A stretch of 64,000 nt of DNA from Liolophura sinensis (taxonomy: Eukaryota; Mollusca; Polyplacophora; Chitonida; Chitonidae). A program made the translations under genes and the position numbers. Position 1 is the stretch's first letter; each line of letters begins with the position of its first letter. Where the stretch lies: the NCBI RefSeq assembly GCF_032854445.1, contig NC_088304.1, positions 22,891,704 through 22,955,703 on the forward strand. The letters are read 5' to 3'. The notes below the pieces were generated by a model. The model was not told the origin of the DNA and ran no database searches. It saw only the letters and a program-made list of their open reading frames with translations. Shown here piece after piece: positions 13,527-24,900 of the stretch.

Positions 13527-14857
13527 TCTATTCTAACATACTGTTATGAAATAATGGAGCCATTAGCGGGAAAATATAACACTGAAGACAACCGCTCTCT
13601 CCTCATGCCTCAGTACGGTGGTTGCAGTGGCATGAGACAGTGGTTTGTGTACCGCCGATCTCAGTTCTGCATCACAGGAAATGTCTTTAATCATCGAGCA
13701 CAACCTGTTCACTTTAGCGCTTGCTTGCATTGCCAGCAATTCGCCGCTTTTGGAGGGGGTTACTAGTAAGAGGTACCTTGATGCTTCTTGTTTGATGCCA
13801 CCTCTTCATATCTCATACACGGGATAAGTGTCTATTGGCCACATGATGTCAGGTACTGGTAAATATTTCACCTTTAACCTAAACGGCCTGACAAATTATA
13901 TGTAAATTCATTTTGCCTATGCCCTGGAAAATGTGAGCTGTCAAATTGTGAAGAAAACAGACTATTTGACAGCACAACCCAGCCCCCCTATTTCATTAGT
14001 AAAATGGAACTGTCCCAGCATCCATGACAAGCACGGCAACTGTGTATAGATTGTCAGTTTGAGCACACTTAGCTCACCATTGCTTTTAGTGCTAAAGTTT
14101 TTGGAGGTATTTTAGAATTATGAACAACGAACAATACATGTAAATCAGTGTGCATGAATTCTTACCTGGCCTTGTTACATGCATCCCTCTGTCAGTCAAA
14201 TTTTGTTTGCTGTTTAGCAAGAAAAGAGTTCTTGAGTTTGCACACAATCTGAATGCCATGTCCTCATATTGGAATCACTTGGCCTGGATGTATGACTGGA
14301 TTTATGACTTCAAGAAGCGTACATGTGATATATACATGTACATCTACCTGGTCAGACGTATCAAATATCGTAAATACCACCATGTACCTGCTATCAGTTG
14401 TATTACTCATGGCTCAGAAAAAATTATTTGACAATGGACTATACTGAGACTGGGGGAAGTGAGCCAGCACTTTCAGTGTTTAGTCACCTCACTTGCATCA
14501 CCTTACCTGTGGTGTATATGTGTACAGGTAGCCTTATGTCTACCGGGTGTGCTTTTCACATCTCTCATGGTGTCTCATCAGGGCAGTTAGTATAAGTTAC
14601 ACTGGTTCAGGTACATGGAGAAAGCACTAATTATCAGGTAAGTATATAGATATACAGGGAGTCCTGGAAGTCAAGCACCATCACAGGGTTTTCATTTATA
14701 ATCATAGTCAGAGCTCAAAAGTGGGTAGATGCATTGAAAGCGAGTATGTCACATTTACGATTGGTGTCAATGCTCACACTATCCAAAGTAAACCGCTAAA
14801 GGGGCAGCAGTGGACAGCTTTCTTGAGTGTGACTTTAACCTCCAGTGTTTGAGGATA

Positions 14858-14997
14858 TTATGGCAGCAACCTGCGGATGGTCGTGGGATTCCCCCGGGCT
14901 CTGGCTGGTTTCCTCCCACCATAATGCTGGCCATTGTCGTATAAATGAAATATTCTTGAATATGGCTTAAGACACTAATCAAATAAATAAATAAATG
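14858..14997 (+). repeat. SINE family A 3' half
   Basis: It begins GCAGCAACCTGCGGATGGTC and ends in CTAATCAAATAAATAAATAA. The head is absent. Confidence 0.85.
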
Positions 14998-15066
14998 TCA
15001 GATATTGAAGCACATGTACAAAATCAACCCAAATACATATACATGTACTTGAATGACAAGCGTCAC

Positions 15067-15196
15067 TAAAACTTGCGGATGTTCTTGGGTTTCCCTCGAG
15101 CTGTGCCCTGGATTTCTGGCACCATAATGCTTGCTGTTATTGTGAAGTGAAATATTTTTGAGTACAGCATAAAACACCAATCAAACAAACAAATAT
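15067..15196 (+). repeat. SINE family A 3' fragment
   Basis: It shows the conserved ACCATAATGCT and TGAAATATTTTTGAGTACAG words and ends CACCAATCAAACAAACAAAT. Confidence 0.75.
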
Positions 15197-15917
15197 TGAA
15201 ATTAGATCCTGTCGGGGCAGTTTCTGTGTGGCCCAAAGGTTAAAGATTTACAGTAGCATCAATACTGCAACGGAACTGATGTTCATCAGCTTCTTTAAGA
15301 ATGTCCTATTTCTTGGTACTATTTCCAAAGGTGACATTTACATTAAAGTGAACTTGTGGGAATTAGGTTTTGTTCACTGTCTCTTGGACTACTTTTCTGC
15401 CCTGATTGTGGCCATAAAACATCTGGCAGCCAGCTGGTAAAGCTGTATACCCACTTCCTGTTGCTCTTAGTCAGTTTAGTTGTGGCATTAGACCTACTTT
15501 GTATTGGGTATGGAGGGAAGAAATTACAGCTGGGAAAGGTTTAATTTCCTGATAAAATGTTCAGCTTCATGGTAGCATGTACACATGGTCTGAAATGTTT
15601 AAGCATTTGCTTGTTTTTTTAAGACCTCAAATTTAGCCCACAAAGATGACTCATTTCAGAATCAGATATGTAAATGATTATTTGTTATAATTTATCAACT
15701 TCATCTTGTGTTACCATGTTTGTGAATGTAATCTAATACATGTACATTTCACACATATGAATAATGTTGGATTATGTCAAGTTCTGTTGAGGTCATCACA
15801 GGAAAGAGATCGAAATATTTTAAACATTTTAACAGCTGGCACATGTGCGTGTATTATGGGCACAAAAAAAGTTGAAACAAACTATTGGACATGTACCTTT
15901 TGTATTAATTATCACCG

Positions 15918-16195
15918 TAGATTTTTTTTTTTTTTTTTTTTTGATTGGTGTTTTACGCCGTACTCAAGAATATTTCACTTATACGACGGCGGCCAGCATT
16001 ATGGTGGGTGCAAACCGGGCAGAAGCCCGGGGGAAACCCACGACCATCCGCAGGTTGCTGACAGACCTTCCCACGTACGGCCGGAGAGGGAGGCAGCATG
16101 AGCTGGCCTTGAACTCACAGCGACCGCATTGGTGAGAGGCTTCTGGGTCATTACGCTGCCCTAGCGCGCTAACCGACTGAGCCACGGAGGCCCCT
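15918..16195 (-). repeat. SINE family A, full length
   Basis: This reverse-strand copy keeps the tRNA-like head (GGCCTCCGTGGCTCAGTCGG on its own strand), the central GTGAGTTCAAGGCCAGCTCA and the 3' AAAACACCAATC end next to a T-run. The head contains A- and B-box-like sequence, so this is a tRNA-derived SINE. Open frames across it on both strands are not genes. Confidence 0.92.
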
Positions 16196-16647
16196 ATCAC
16201 CGTAGACAAAACGACATTGACAGTATTAGTATAAGTTGATATACTATATTCATATTTCATTTCCTTTGCCAATTAAGCTCCTTGTGAAATAAGTCTATCG
16301 GATTTTGTGTGCATCAGTGCTGCAATTCAAGTATACCCAATTCCATCTTGTGTTATGGTTTTTATGAAAGAAATCTAATACATTTCACTCCATAAAATAA
16401 TGTTGGATGACCTCAAGTTTTGTTGCCCTGAACGACATCTACTATATGGGTATTATTATTTGATAATGCTTCTGATACAGTATTCGTGTACATTTGCTGT
16501 GATAGCCAAGCATGAGAGTCTGCGGGTATGTGAAATTCTGTCTTTATCTTCATTCAACAAAGGCTTCTAAATTATGTATATGTACCAGGTCCAGCCGACA
16601 CAGAGGCTAAGCAGGTTTGAGAGTTACCCCATTTGTGGTTAGATATA

Positions 16648-16844
16648 CCCAAATTCCCCAAACTTTTCCCATAGGAAAAGGTACCAATTGTACACATTTT
16701 GGAATTTAACTTTGGAGACAAAACTACATTGGCTAGATCAGTAAATTTCAGAGATTCACAAAAAGTATAAGTTTAACAGTGCTTCAGAATATGCTTGAAT
16801 AAACACTGTCCAAACATGGGTTGAAGAATTACAGTACATTGCAT
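16648..16844 (+). mobile_element. MITE-like family M copy 2
   Basis: It runs from CCCAAATTCCCCAAACTTTT to GGGTTGAAGAATTACAG, with ATATGCTTGAATAAACAC near the 3' end, matching copy 1 in reverse. Confidence 0.8.
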
Positions 16845-17614
16845 ATTATGACGGGTAGCTTTTAGATCTGTCTCCTGACCTGTATTTTTAGCTGTGGAGG
16901 TGTTGTGCTGAGCTAAATCATCCACACTGAGGTGGTGTAAGAGACTTTATACCCCAGGGTTAACAGGTGTACATGTCTGTAACTGGGGGCTGGCAGACTT
17001 GCAATGTACACGCACATATATATGTTATATTTACCTTCAAGGATTATACTGGGGTTTTACCATTCTGTGCCATTCACATTGGCCCTCTGTACTCCCTGCC
17101 CCTCACACTATCCCCGTCCGTATCATTTAAGTTTTAAGCCATTGTAGCTTATAGTTATGAGTTTCATGCTTCAAAAACTAATTTTGCATTATGTCATATA
17201 GTAGCTGCTGCTGTTTCAGGCGAAAGATGTACATGTAATTCAGATGAGACTTATTAAAAGGAAATTTTTATTGCAGTGTGCATAGTAAATTACGGGTACA
17301 GTATCAGGTCAGGGTCACGTGGAGTTAAATTTTCATACCTTTGCTGGGTGCCCAAATTGGAACCAAAAGCCCATATTACATGTACGTGAAAGGGATATGA
17401 AAACTTTTTAAAATGTGATTTAATATTACTTCTTAATCTATCAATGTCTATATTATTCAGTTGCATATTTAGCCTGTGATTAGAAAAGATATACAGTACA
17501 TTTACTGTCAGTTCTGGGGAAGACTTAACTAGGGTGTAAAGGCAGTGCTTGTGGTGTGAGCAGTGTGAGGTTTTGTGCTGACATACTGACCTTATGGTAT
17601 ACTTATACACATGG

Positions 17615-17656
17615 ACATGTATGTGTGTATGTATGTATGTATGTATGTATGTATGC
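17615..17656. repeat. TATG/TGTA microsatellite
   Basis: About eight GTAT repeats follow a TGTGTGTA lead-in. Confidence 0.9.
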
Positions 17657-17918
17657 CAATCCTCTGTGTGTAGCCAGCCAGGTCAGCTGTCATGTAAGGT
17701 CATGCATAGCCGACTGGCCCAGGCTGTCTCTGTTTAGCAGCATAGCCCTGGCTATAGACCACTTTTGTGGATATTAGCATAATTCCTGGAGCTGTGACAG
17801 TTTCAGTAAAGGTGAAACATGCACTGCAGATTAACAGCAATATTTGTAGTACTATTCCCCAGTTCAGCTTTGTGAGCATGTACATGCACCAGTGCATCAG
17901 ACGCGGCACACCTATAGA

Positions 17919-18061
17919 TATAGAGGGGTTACACATGACCTCATCACCTTGGCAGAACAATAACAAGGTAGCCATATTGGAGTTCTGTTAACATGGGATG
18001 GTCCTTCAGAGAGGAGTCCTCCAATATGGCTGCCTTAAGTAGGTCATGCAACCCCTCTATT
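17919..18061. repeat. Long imperfect palindrome
   Basis: ATAGAGGGGTTACACATGAC on the left pairs with AGGTCATGCAACCCCTCTAT on the right, and GTAGCCATATTGGAG pairs with CTCCAATATGGCTGCC. The left arm carries a short insertion. Confidence 0.88.
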
Positions 18062-18094
18062 GTTGTGGTGTTAGTATTATGTACTGTTTTAGAC

Positions 18095-18373
18095 CCCTAG
18101 CATAGGGTTAGCACGCTGCATGTACCTGTCCAAGTGGACAGGTGAAATAGAATGAATCGTTATGGCTTAAGGTCACTACAGCGATATGTCAGCCATCTCG
18201 TGGCGGCAGGTAAAATAGAAAACTGGTGCTATGTAGGCACGTTGTTGTCAGCACTTTTAACCTGGAAGAGATAGGAGAAAATGAAATCTGGACACCCTGC
18301 TATAGGAAAATGGCCTCAAAAACGGATGTTTTGGTGGGCACCCTTTTTCACATTTCTCGCTAACCCCCTGACT
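18095..18373 (+). repeat. Dispersed repeat F, copy 2
   Basis: It shares ACCTGTCC, TAGAAAACTGGTGCTATGTA, AGCACTTTTAACCTGGAAGA and TTCACATTTCTCGCTAACCC with the copy at 12660, with an extra segment in its 5' third. Family unknown. Confidence 0.75.
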
Positions 18374-18897
18374 CCCAGTCGTACATTTGTTCATTTGACA
18401 GATCTTGGCGAGAGGGTTGAAATGTTGTAAAGCCTTTCTTATTTACCTCGATTTCCTTATTACTGTATAATTATTTATTGTTCATTTGTAGATAGTATGT
18501 ACGTGTACACATCATTGTTCAAAGCATGTTAAGATTTGTAACTTGGCAGTCAAAAGAACATTTTCAGTTAGGTAACATGATGTACTTTTTCATGAAGTTA
18601 AAACCTAGGTTCTAATACGAGGTCTTGGCAGAAATACGTACCATGTGAGCATACATACATGTAGATTTAATGATCTGACAAAGTGGAAAGAGGACTAGGA
18701 ATAAAAGAAATTTCGCTTGTCTGCGGAAGTTGGTAATTCTTCTGTTACAGAAATCAATCTTTAAAGGAGAAATATTATAGTATTCTTCATAAGCCGGGGT
18801 CATTAACTATATTTACATGCTGTAGCCTCTTCAGTGGTGAACAGACATCAGCTTAATAAATCAGGGTGTTTAAAATTGTATTTTTGGTCTTTTGTAG

Positions 18898-18940
18898 AGG
18901 TCCTAACAGATCAACAAGAACTCAGGAAAAGAATTACATT
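18898..18940 (+). CDS. ATXN2: Ataxin-2 exon, N-terminal basic segment
   Basis: A 43-nt exon sits between a TTTTGTAG acceptor and a GTAAGT donor. It contributes one base to a split codon and then GPNRSTRTQEKNYI, ending in phase 0. It leads directly into ADGIYSNER of the next exon, the usual entry to the ataxin-2 Lsm domain. The exon is short, so it is supported by splice sites, phase and position more than by similarity. Confidence 0.75.
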
Positions 18941-21900
18941 GTAAGTATGTTCAGTATATGTACACACCCTACATACATGTACGTGGTATTCTGTTCACTG
19001 AAAGGAATTAGTGGCAAATTCCACAAAGCCCTTTCTGACTTCAGTCAACATATAAAAGCTGTAAGACACTTAGTTTTTGGTAGTAGAAGTTGAAAATTTT
19101 GACATATTTATCTTGAAAGAACATTGATGAGGGGTAACGCTTTGAGAAAAAAATAAGCTTGGAGATCGTATTTCAAATTTGAACTTAAATCAGATGCGGC
19201 TTTCTGGAATTGGCCCCTGCTCTGTTACATGTATATACGGTGTTAGTGAAATATTCTTGAGTACTGCATAAAATACCAATTAAATAAATAAGTAAATTAT
19301 ATACAGTGTTCAGTATCATACAGAAAAGAAGTAGCGAGAGAATTATGGTTAAGATGCTGCTTGTTCACATGCGAGGAAAATTTTTAAAATAAATTTGCCA
19401 AGGTGGATGGTTAACCAAAGGCATTTGGGTGTCAGGGGTCATGTCTAGAGAAACGCTAATGGTTCTCATCCCAGGCCTGGTGGTGGTGACATTGTGATGA
19501 TGAATTTAAAGAAATTTTTCAAAATGCAACTCAAAATGATACTTTCTAATAGCTTTTACATGTAAGTCTGGGAAGAAATCTGGATGAAAACCATGAAAAC
19601 CTCCTAAACCATGATATTTTTTGTTTATTTTTTCCTGTTACATGTTATTTTAATGCAGTTCGATTAGTTCAAGCGTGCAAGCGTTTGGGAGCCCAAGCGT
19701 TTCCGGAGCTCAAATGGCTCTAAGACCTGGCCCTGGATTTCCTATTTTAATAAATCAGAACGCGATTGTATACATGTCATTAATATGACATTTAAGAATA
19801 TTTCAGTATGTACACGTACACAAGTTTGAAAGCAAATATTTGGTTGAAATTCAGACAGTAAGTAGTACAGCTGTGTGTATTTAAGTCAACTTTCACTTAA
19901 CTCTGGATTCTGTTTTTTTCTCTCCTACAGGCTGATGGAATTTACAGCAATGAAAGATTTACCCATGTGGCTACATCACTGATTGTAAGTAAACAAATAA
20001 GCTCATGTCTTAGTTCACACTAACACCACTAGAGTCAGGAATAACTTCATTGTCTTCACTACAGCTTCAGGCAATTCTTGAACACAAGGGTTTTTATTCA
20101 TCTTACATCTTGACACATTGAAGACAACTTCCGAATCTAGGTTAGATCAAGTGATGAAAGGGAATTAGGTCGTGAAGATAGAGTTCAAACCTGACCTTTG
20201 ACAAGGAATTTGTAAATTCCCTTGCTCTCAATGTTGTTGGGATCTTTGTGACTGTGAGCATTTGTTGATGCTCATGGTGGCCATTTGTGAGGCCTTATGC
20301 ATGACAGAGAGAACTGCTGTCAGTATATGGTGTGCATAACATATGTCCAGCATGGAGAAGCTGGCTAGTCACTTACCAAAGGCCGTTGGTTTACCCCAGA
20401 TACTGTGGTTTCCAATTAAAAACATTTAGAACTGACTGACTGATTATGGTGCTAAACACCAATGAAATATATTAATATTAATATTGTTGTGAAACTTTGT
20501 GTACTGTTATTGAAATCTCTGCTCTTTTTTTTTTTTTTTTTTTGTAGGGATGCACAGTCCAAATACAAGTGAAAAATGGGGATATTTATGATGGGATTTT
20601 GATTACCTTTTCATCAGAGGTAAGTAATTTCTTCACACGTCTTAAATATGAAATTCTGAAGTATTGAGATTAAATCTGTTGTTTGATTCATTGATCTAAT
20701 TGAGATCAATTTGAGATTAATATGCACATGTAGTTCTGTCACACGGGGTGAGCTTTAACATGCAGACACATTTAACACTTCTCCCAAGAAACCACTAGGC
20801 CTTGCCCAGTAAAATTGCATGTTTGAATTCAGCTCTAAATGGCTTACATTTCATAAAGCTTTGTTAGGAAGTTTTACAGGGAGCAGGCTACATGTACTGT
20901 ATGTGTAACATAACAGATATATGGATTACAACTACTGTTGCACCGAAAGCTATTCAGTTTTGTGTGAAACAAACAAAACTGCCGAATACAGGTACATGTA
21001 CACATATTGTCTGCTATGACAATGATGTAAAATTTCAGGGTTTCCCCTCCCCCCCCCCCCCACAACTTGGAGCAAGTTTGATAGATAAAAAAACAAGTCT
21101 AAATCTAATACAAATTTATTTACATGTAAAATGCAACTTTTTCTCCAAGCACCAGTGTTATGTACATCATACTGGGAGCAGTTTGGAATTGATTGGCAAC
21201 ACCATTTTATCACACCATATTGTGGTACATAAGTAGGTGCAGGGGGTCTCCGCGGCTGAGTTGGTTAGCGCACTAGTGCAGTGTAATGACCCAGGAGCCT
21301 CTCACCAATGCGGTCGCTGTGAGTTCAAGTCCAGCTCATGGTGGCGGCTTCTCCGGCCGTATGTGGGAAGGTCTGCCAGCAACCTGCAGGTTGTCATGGG
21401 TTTCCGCCGGGCTTTGCCTGGTTTCCTCCCACCGTAATGCTGGCTGCCACTGAAATATGCCACTGCATGGCATAGAACACCAATCAAAGAAACAAATAAA
21501 TTTATATTACAAAACAGGACCTGCTTACATGGCAAAAGAGCCCACCCTAATCCTGTCACTCATGTCTGTTACAGATGAAAATTGTTTTAAAGAAAGTCCA
21601 CAAAATCACAGAGTTTGGGTCAACGGCGATCCCGTCTCGCGACTTGCTTCAGGAAACAGTTGTGTACAGTCTGAACGACGTAGTAGCAATCAACGCCATC
21701 GATGTCGATCTAGAATATGCAGTCAAAGGTTTGTTCATACCTCCAAGGAGCAATATTTTATAGTATTGTGTCACTGTGAGTTCAAGTCCAGCTAAAGCTG
21801 GTTTCCTTTGCGGTCGCATGTGGGAAGGGCTGGCAGCAACCTGCTGAGTTATGTGTTTCTTCCACCATACGGCTGCTGTCGTATAAGTGAAATATTCTTG

Positions 21901-24900
21901 AGTATGGTGTAAAATACCAACCAAATGAACAAATCAAATATAGTATTTTGTTCTGCCTGGCTCTTTCATCTAAAATAAGGGGAAAAAAGGGCAAATTCGC
22001 AATAGCTGCATTGTCAGATGGAATGGTTCTTGTTAAGAAAGGATATCACAAATCTTTATAAAACAGCTGTGGTATGTTGTGCGCTTTGCCTTGTAAGAAA
22101 TCTGGCTTTGAAAAGTAATTCTGGCGAACAAAGGTTTCATTTTAAAGTTATTCTGGCAAACAAAATGCATGGTACTGGACAAAGCAGTTTTAAAGTTCAC
22201 ATTTGTAACATTATTGCTTTAGCCACTAAACTGGACCATCTACCTGCAGACCTTTCAGTGGTGTTTTCTTTTTTTTCCTGTTGCAGATAGTTTTACTGAT
22301 AGTGGTATAAGTAAATTTAATGGCCAAATAGGTGAGAAGGAGCTGACCCCATGGGAAAGTGAAGGAGGGGAGGAATTGGTGCTAGAGGGAGATGCTTCAG
22401 TGAGTATATGGTTCTTCCCTTGGGGGAGGGGAATGTGTAGGCTACCATATTTCCTCGATCAAACCAATGTAAATTTTTCTCCGAAATCAAACTGCCCTAA
22501 TTCCTGAACCTTTGCATAGGAAAGAGCAAAATTTAGTGCAATTTATTCACATTTTAAATTTAATTTTGCAGACCAAACTACATTGGTTGGATTGACCAGT
22601 TAGTTATAGGGCTTCACCGAAAGTATAATTGTATCATTGAACACAAAAGTACCTTCAGAATATGCTTGAATAAACATGTTGTAAATGTGCGAAAAGGTTG
22701 AAGAATTGCAGTACATACAGTTGTAGTTGCGTAAGTTGAAGTGAAAGTTGCTGATTTGTGTGAGGAAGCTGTGGAATTTGGTAAATGAAAGATCCCCTTG
22801 TGTTCATCTACACATGTATGTACCCAGAGTCATTCAGTGTTTGTCTGAACACCAAAGTTTAAGAGCGGTAGGTCCTGGGTCAATCCTGGGTCAAGTCACA
22901 CCTAAGACCTTAAAACAGGAAGTTGTAACTTCCTCGCTTGGCGTTCAGCATGAAGGGGATAGTGCAACGACTGGTTGACCCGTATCAGTATAATGGCTCG
23001 GGCGGGGCGGCTTACTTGCCTTCGGTAAGTCGTCTCAGTGAAGCAGCACTAGATAAAAGAGTGGTGGAAAGTTTACTCACCTTAAGTGTAATACTAAAAA
23101 TTTGCTAGATCTAGAATAAAGCAGAATGAGTAATTTGATCACGTTCAGAGTTTTGGGTCAAGTAAATAAGAGCCAGGAACCGTGTTCTTCCTTGAAGGCC
23201 TTACATTTTCACGTTTGTGTGTAACTCAGCAGTACTTTCGTTCTACAGAATGGTTGGGATCCTAATGAGATGTTCAAGACAAATCGAGAGCAGTTTAATG
23301 TTCAGTCCACTTACGATGACAAACTTTCTCAATATACGTAAGTAAATATGCAAATGGTATCATGCTTAGAGAATGGTTTTTTTCTTGATTTGGAAAAGAA
23401 AGGTAACATGTTTGCAGCAGACCATGACATACTTCATAGATTGCAGCTTATGAAATGTGACATAACATTTCTCGTTTGGAAATCAGCAGTTCTGTGTTCA
23501 CATGTTGAAAGTAACATTATTGTTATTTTGATTCAACTGCCACATTTAAAGTCAATTTATTTGAATACGATTTTTTGTTTATATCATGCCTCACATCCTC
23601 GTTTAAAACATACTTAGGCGTAAATGTGTTTGTGGTCCCAAATACCCTCCATACAATTTTTTTCGGCAGATTTGCTATTCTCCTTAAGAAAGACAGAAAA
23701 AAAAACATTGGAAAGTATATGAAGTTTGATCATTTTTATGCCCCAGTCTTCATTAACAATGTATGTAGGAAAAAATACCATTAAAAACAAAATGTATGAA
23801 TGAATGAATGATTATGGCTCAACAAGACGTTGGCACTATTTGATGTAGTATATGAAGTTTGATCATTTTTATGCCCCAGTGTCCTTTAACAATGTATGTA
23901 GGAAAAAATACCATTGAAAACAAAATGTATGAATGAATGAATGATTATGGCTCAACAAGACATGGGCACTATTTGAAGTAGTATATGAAGTTTGATCATT
24001 TTTATGCCCCAGTGTCCTTTAACAATATATGTAGGAAAAAATACCTTTGAAAACAAAATGTATGAATGAATGAATGATTATGGCTCAACAAGACATGGGC
24101 ACTATTTGAAGTAGTATATGAAGTTTGATCATTTTTATGCTCCAGTGTCCTTTAACAATTTATGCAACTAAAAGTACTGTTTAATCCCACACACAGGACG
24201 GTATTGGAAAAGAGCAATTCTAAGGAATACCGCAGACGGGAGGAAATGGCTAACAAGCTAGCACAGGAGATCGAGGGTACGGAGGGCTACCGGGCGCGGC
24301 AGGACCTGGAGAATGGGGATGGGAATGAGGAAGACAAGTTTAGCGCTGTTTTGCGACCTATGGGCAATGGTACTGGCAAGTGAGTATGACCAAGCTCGGA
24401 GCAGAAAAGAAAACATGCCTTTTGCAGGCCTTCATATTTGACGCGTGCTGTTACACTCCCACACCTTAATGTAGTGCACTCCTGAAACAAAGGTGTGCTA
24501 ATGAGACGAACCTGACAGAAGCAGTTGTCTGGTGAGAATCAGTGTAGGTGTGCAAATCACACTTTTGGTCTTTGGCAAGAGGTGTGAAAATCCCACATCT
24601 GCTCAGACACAAAGGCAAAGGCCCGCAATTGACTGTTATTAATTCTCTAAAAATAAATGAAGCATTATATTATATTTTATGGCATTAAAAGGTAACAGGA
24701 TAATGACAACAAGGATTTCTTTTATGTTAATACACATTCAGGTCTACGTAAACAAAGCTTTTAAAAAAAGGCATAGTCGAATTCTGTTAAAAAAAGGTAG
24801 CCCACACTTCAGCTTACTGAAAAACTTCAAAAGTAGACCTTTTTATGATTATCATGCTGATACAATTTTGTTCAAAACCTTCTCAAAATCAAAATTGGAC

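Larger units (their letters stand above)
1..18897. other. Non-coding stretch upstream of the first recognised ataxin-2 exon
   Basis: No exon with convincing splice sites and protein similarity was found here on either strand. The open frames present are short and either random or built from repeats. The first exon recognised at 18898 begins inside a codon, so at least one coding exon lies further 5', either in this stretch unrecognised or outside the window. The stretch holds SINE copies, a small inverted-repeat element, three minisatellites, two long imperfect palindromes, homopolymer runs and AT-rich simple sequence, listed separately where supported. The parts between them show nothing I can name. 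Much of it is probably first-intron sequence, but that is inference. Confidence 0.5.

Noticed and set aside
15706-16272. Open frames of 131, 96 and 97 codons
   Set aside because: They lie across a full-length SINE and its T-run; similar peptides recur wherever that SINE occurs.
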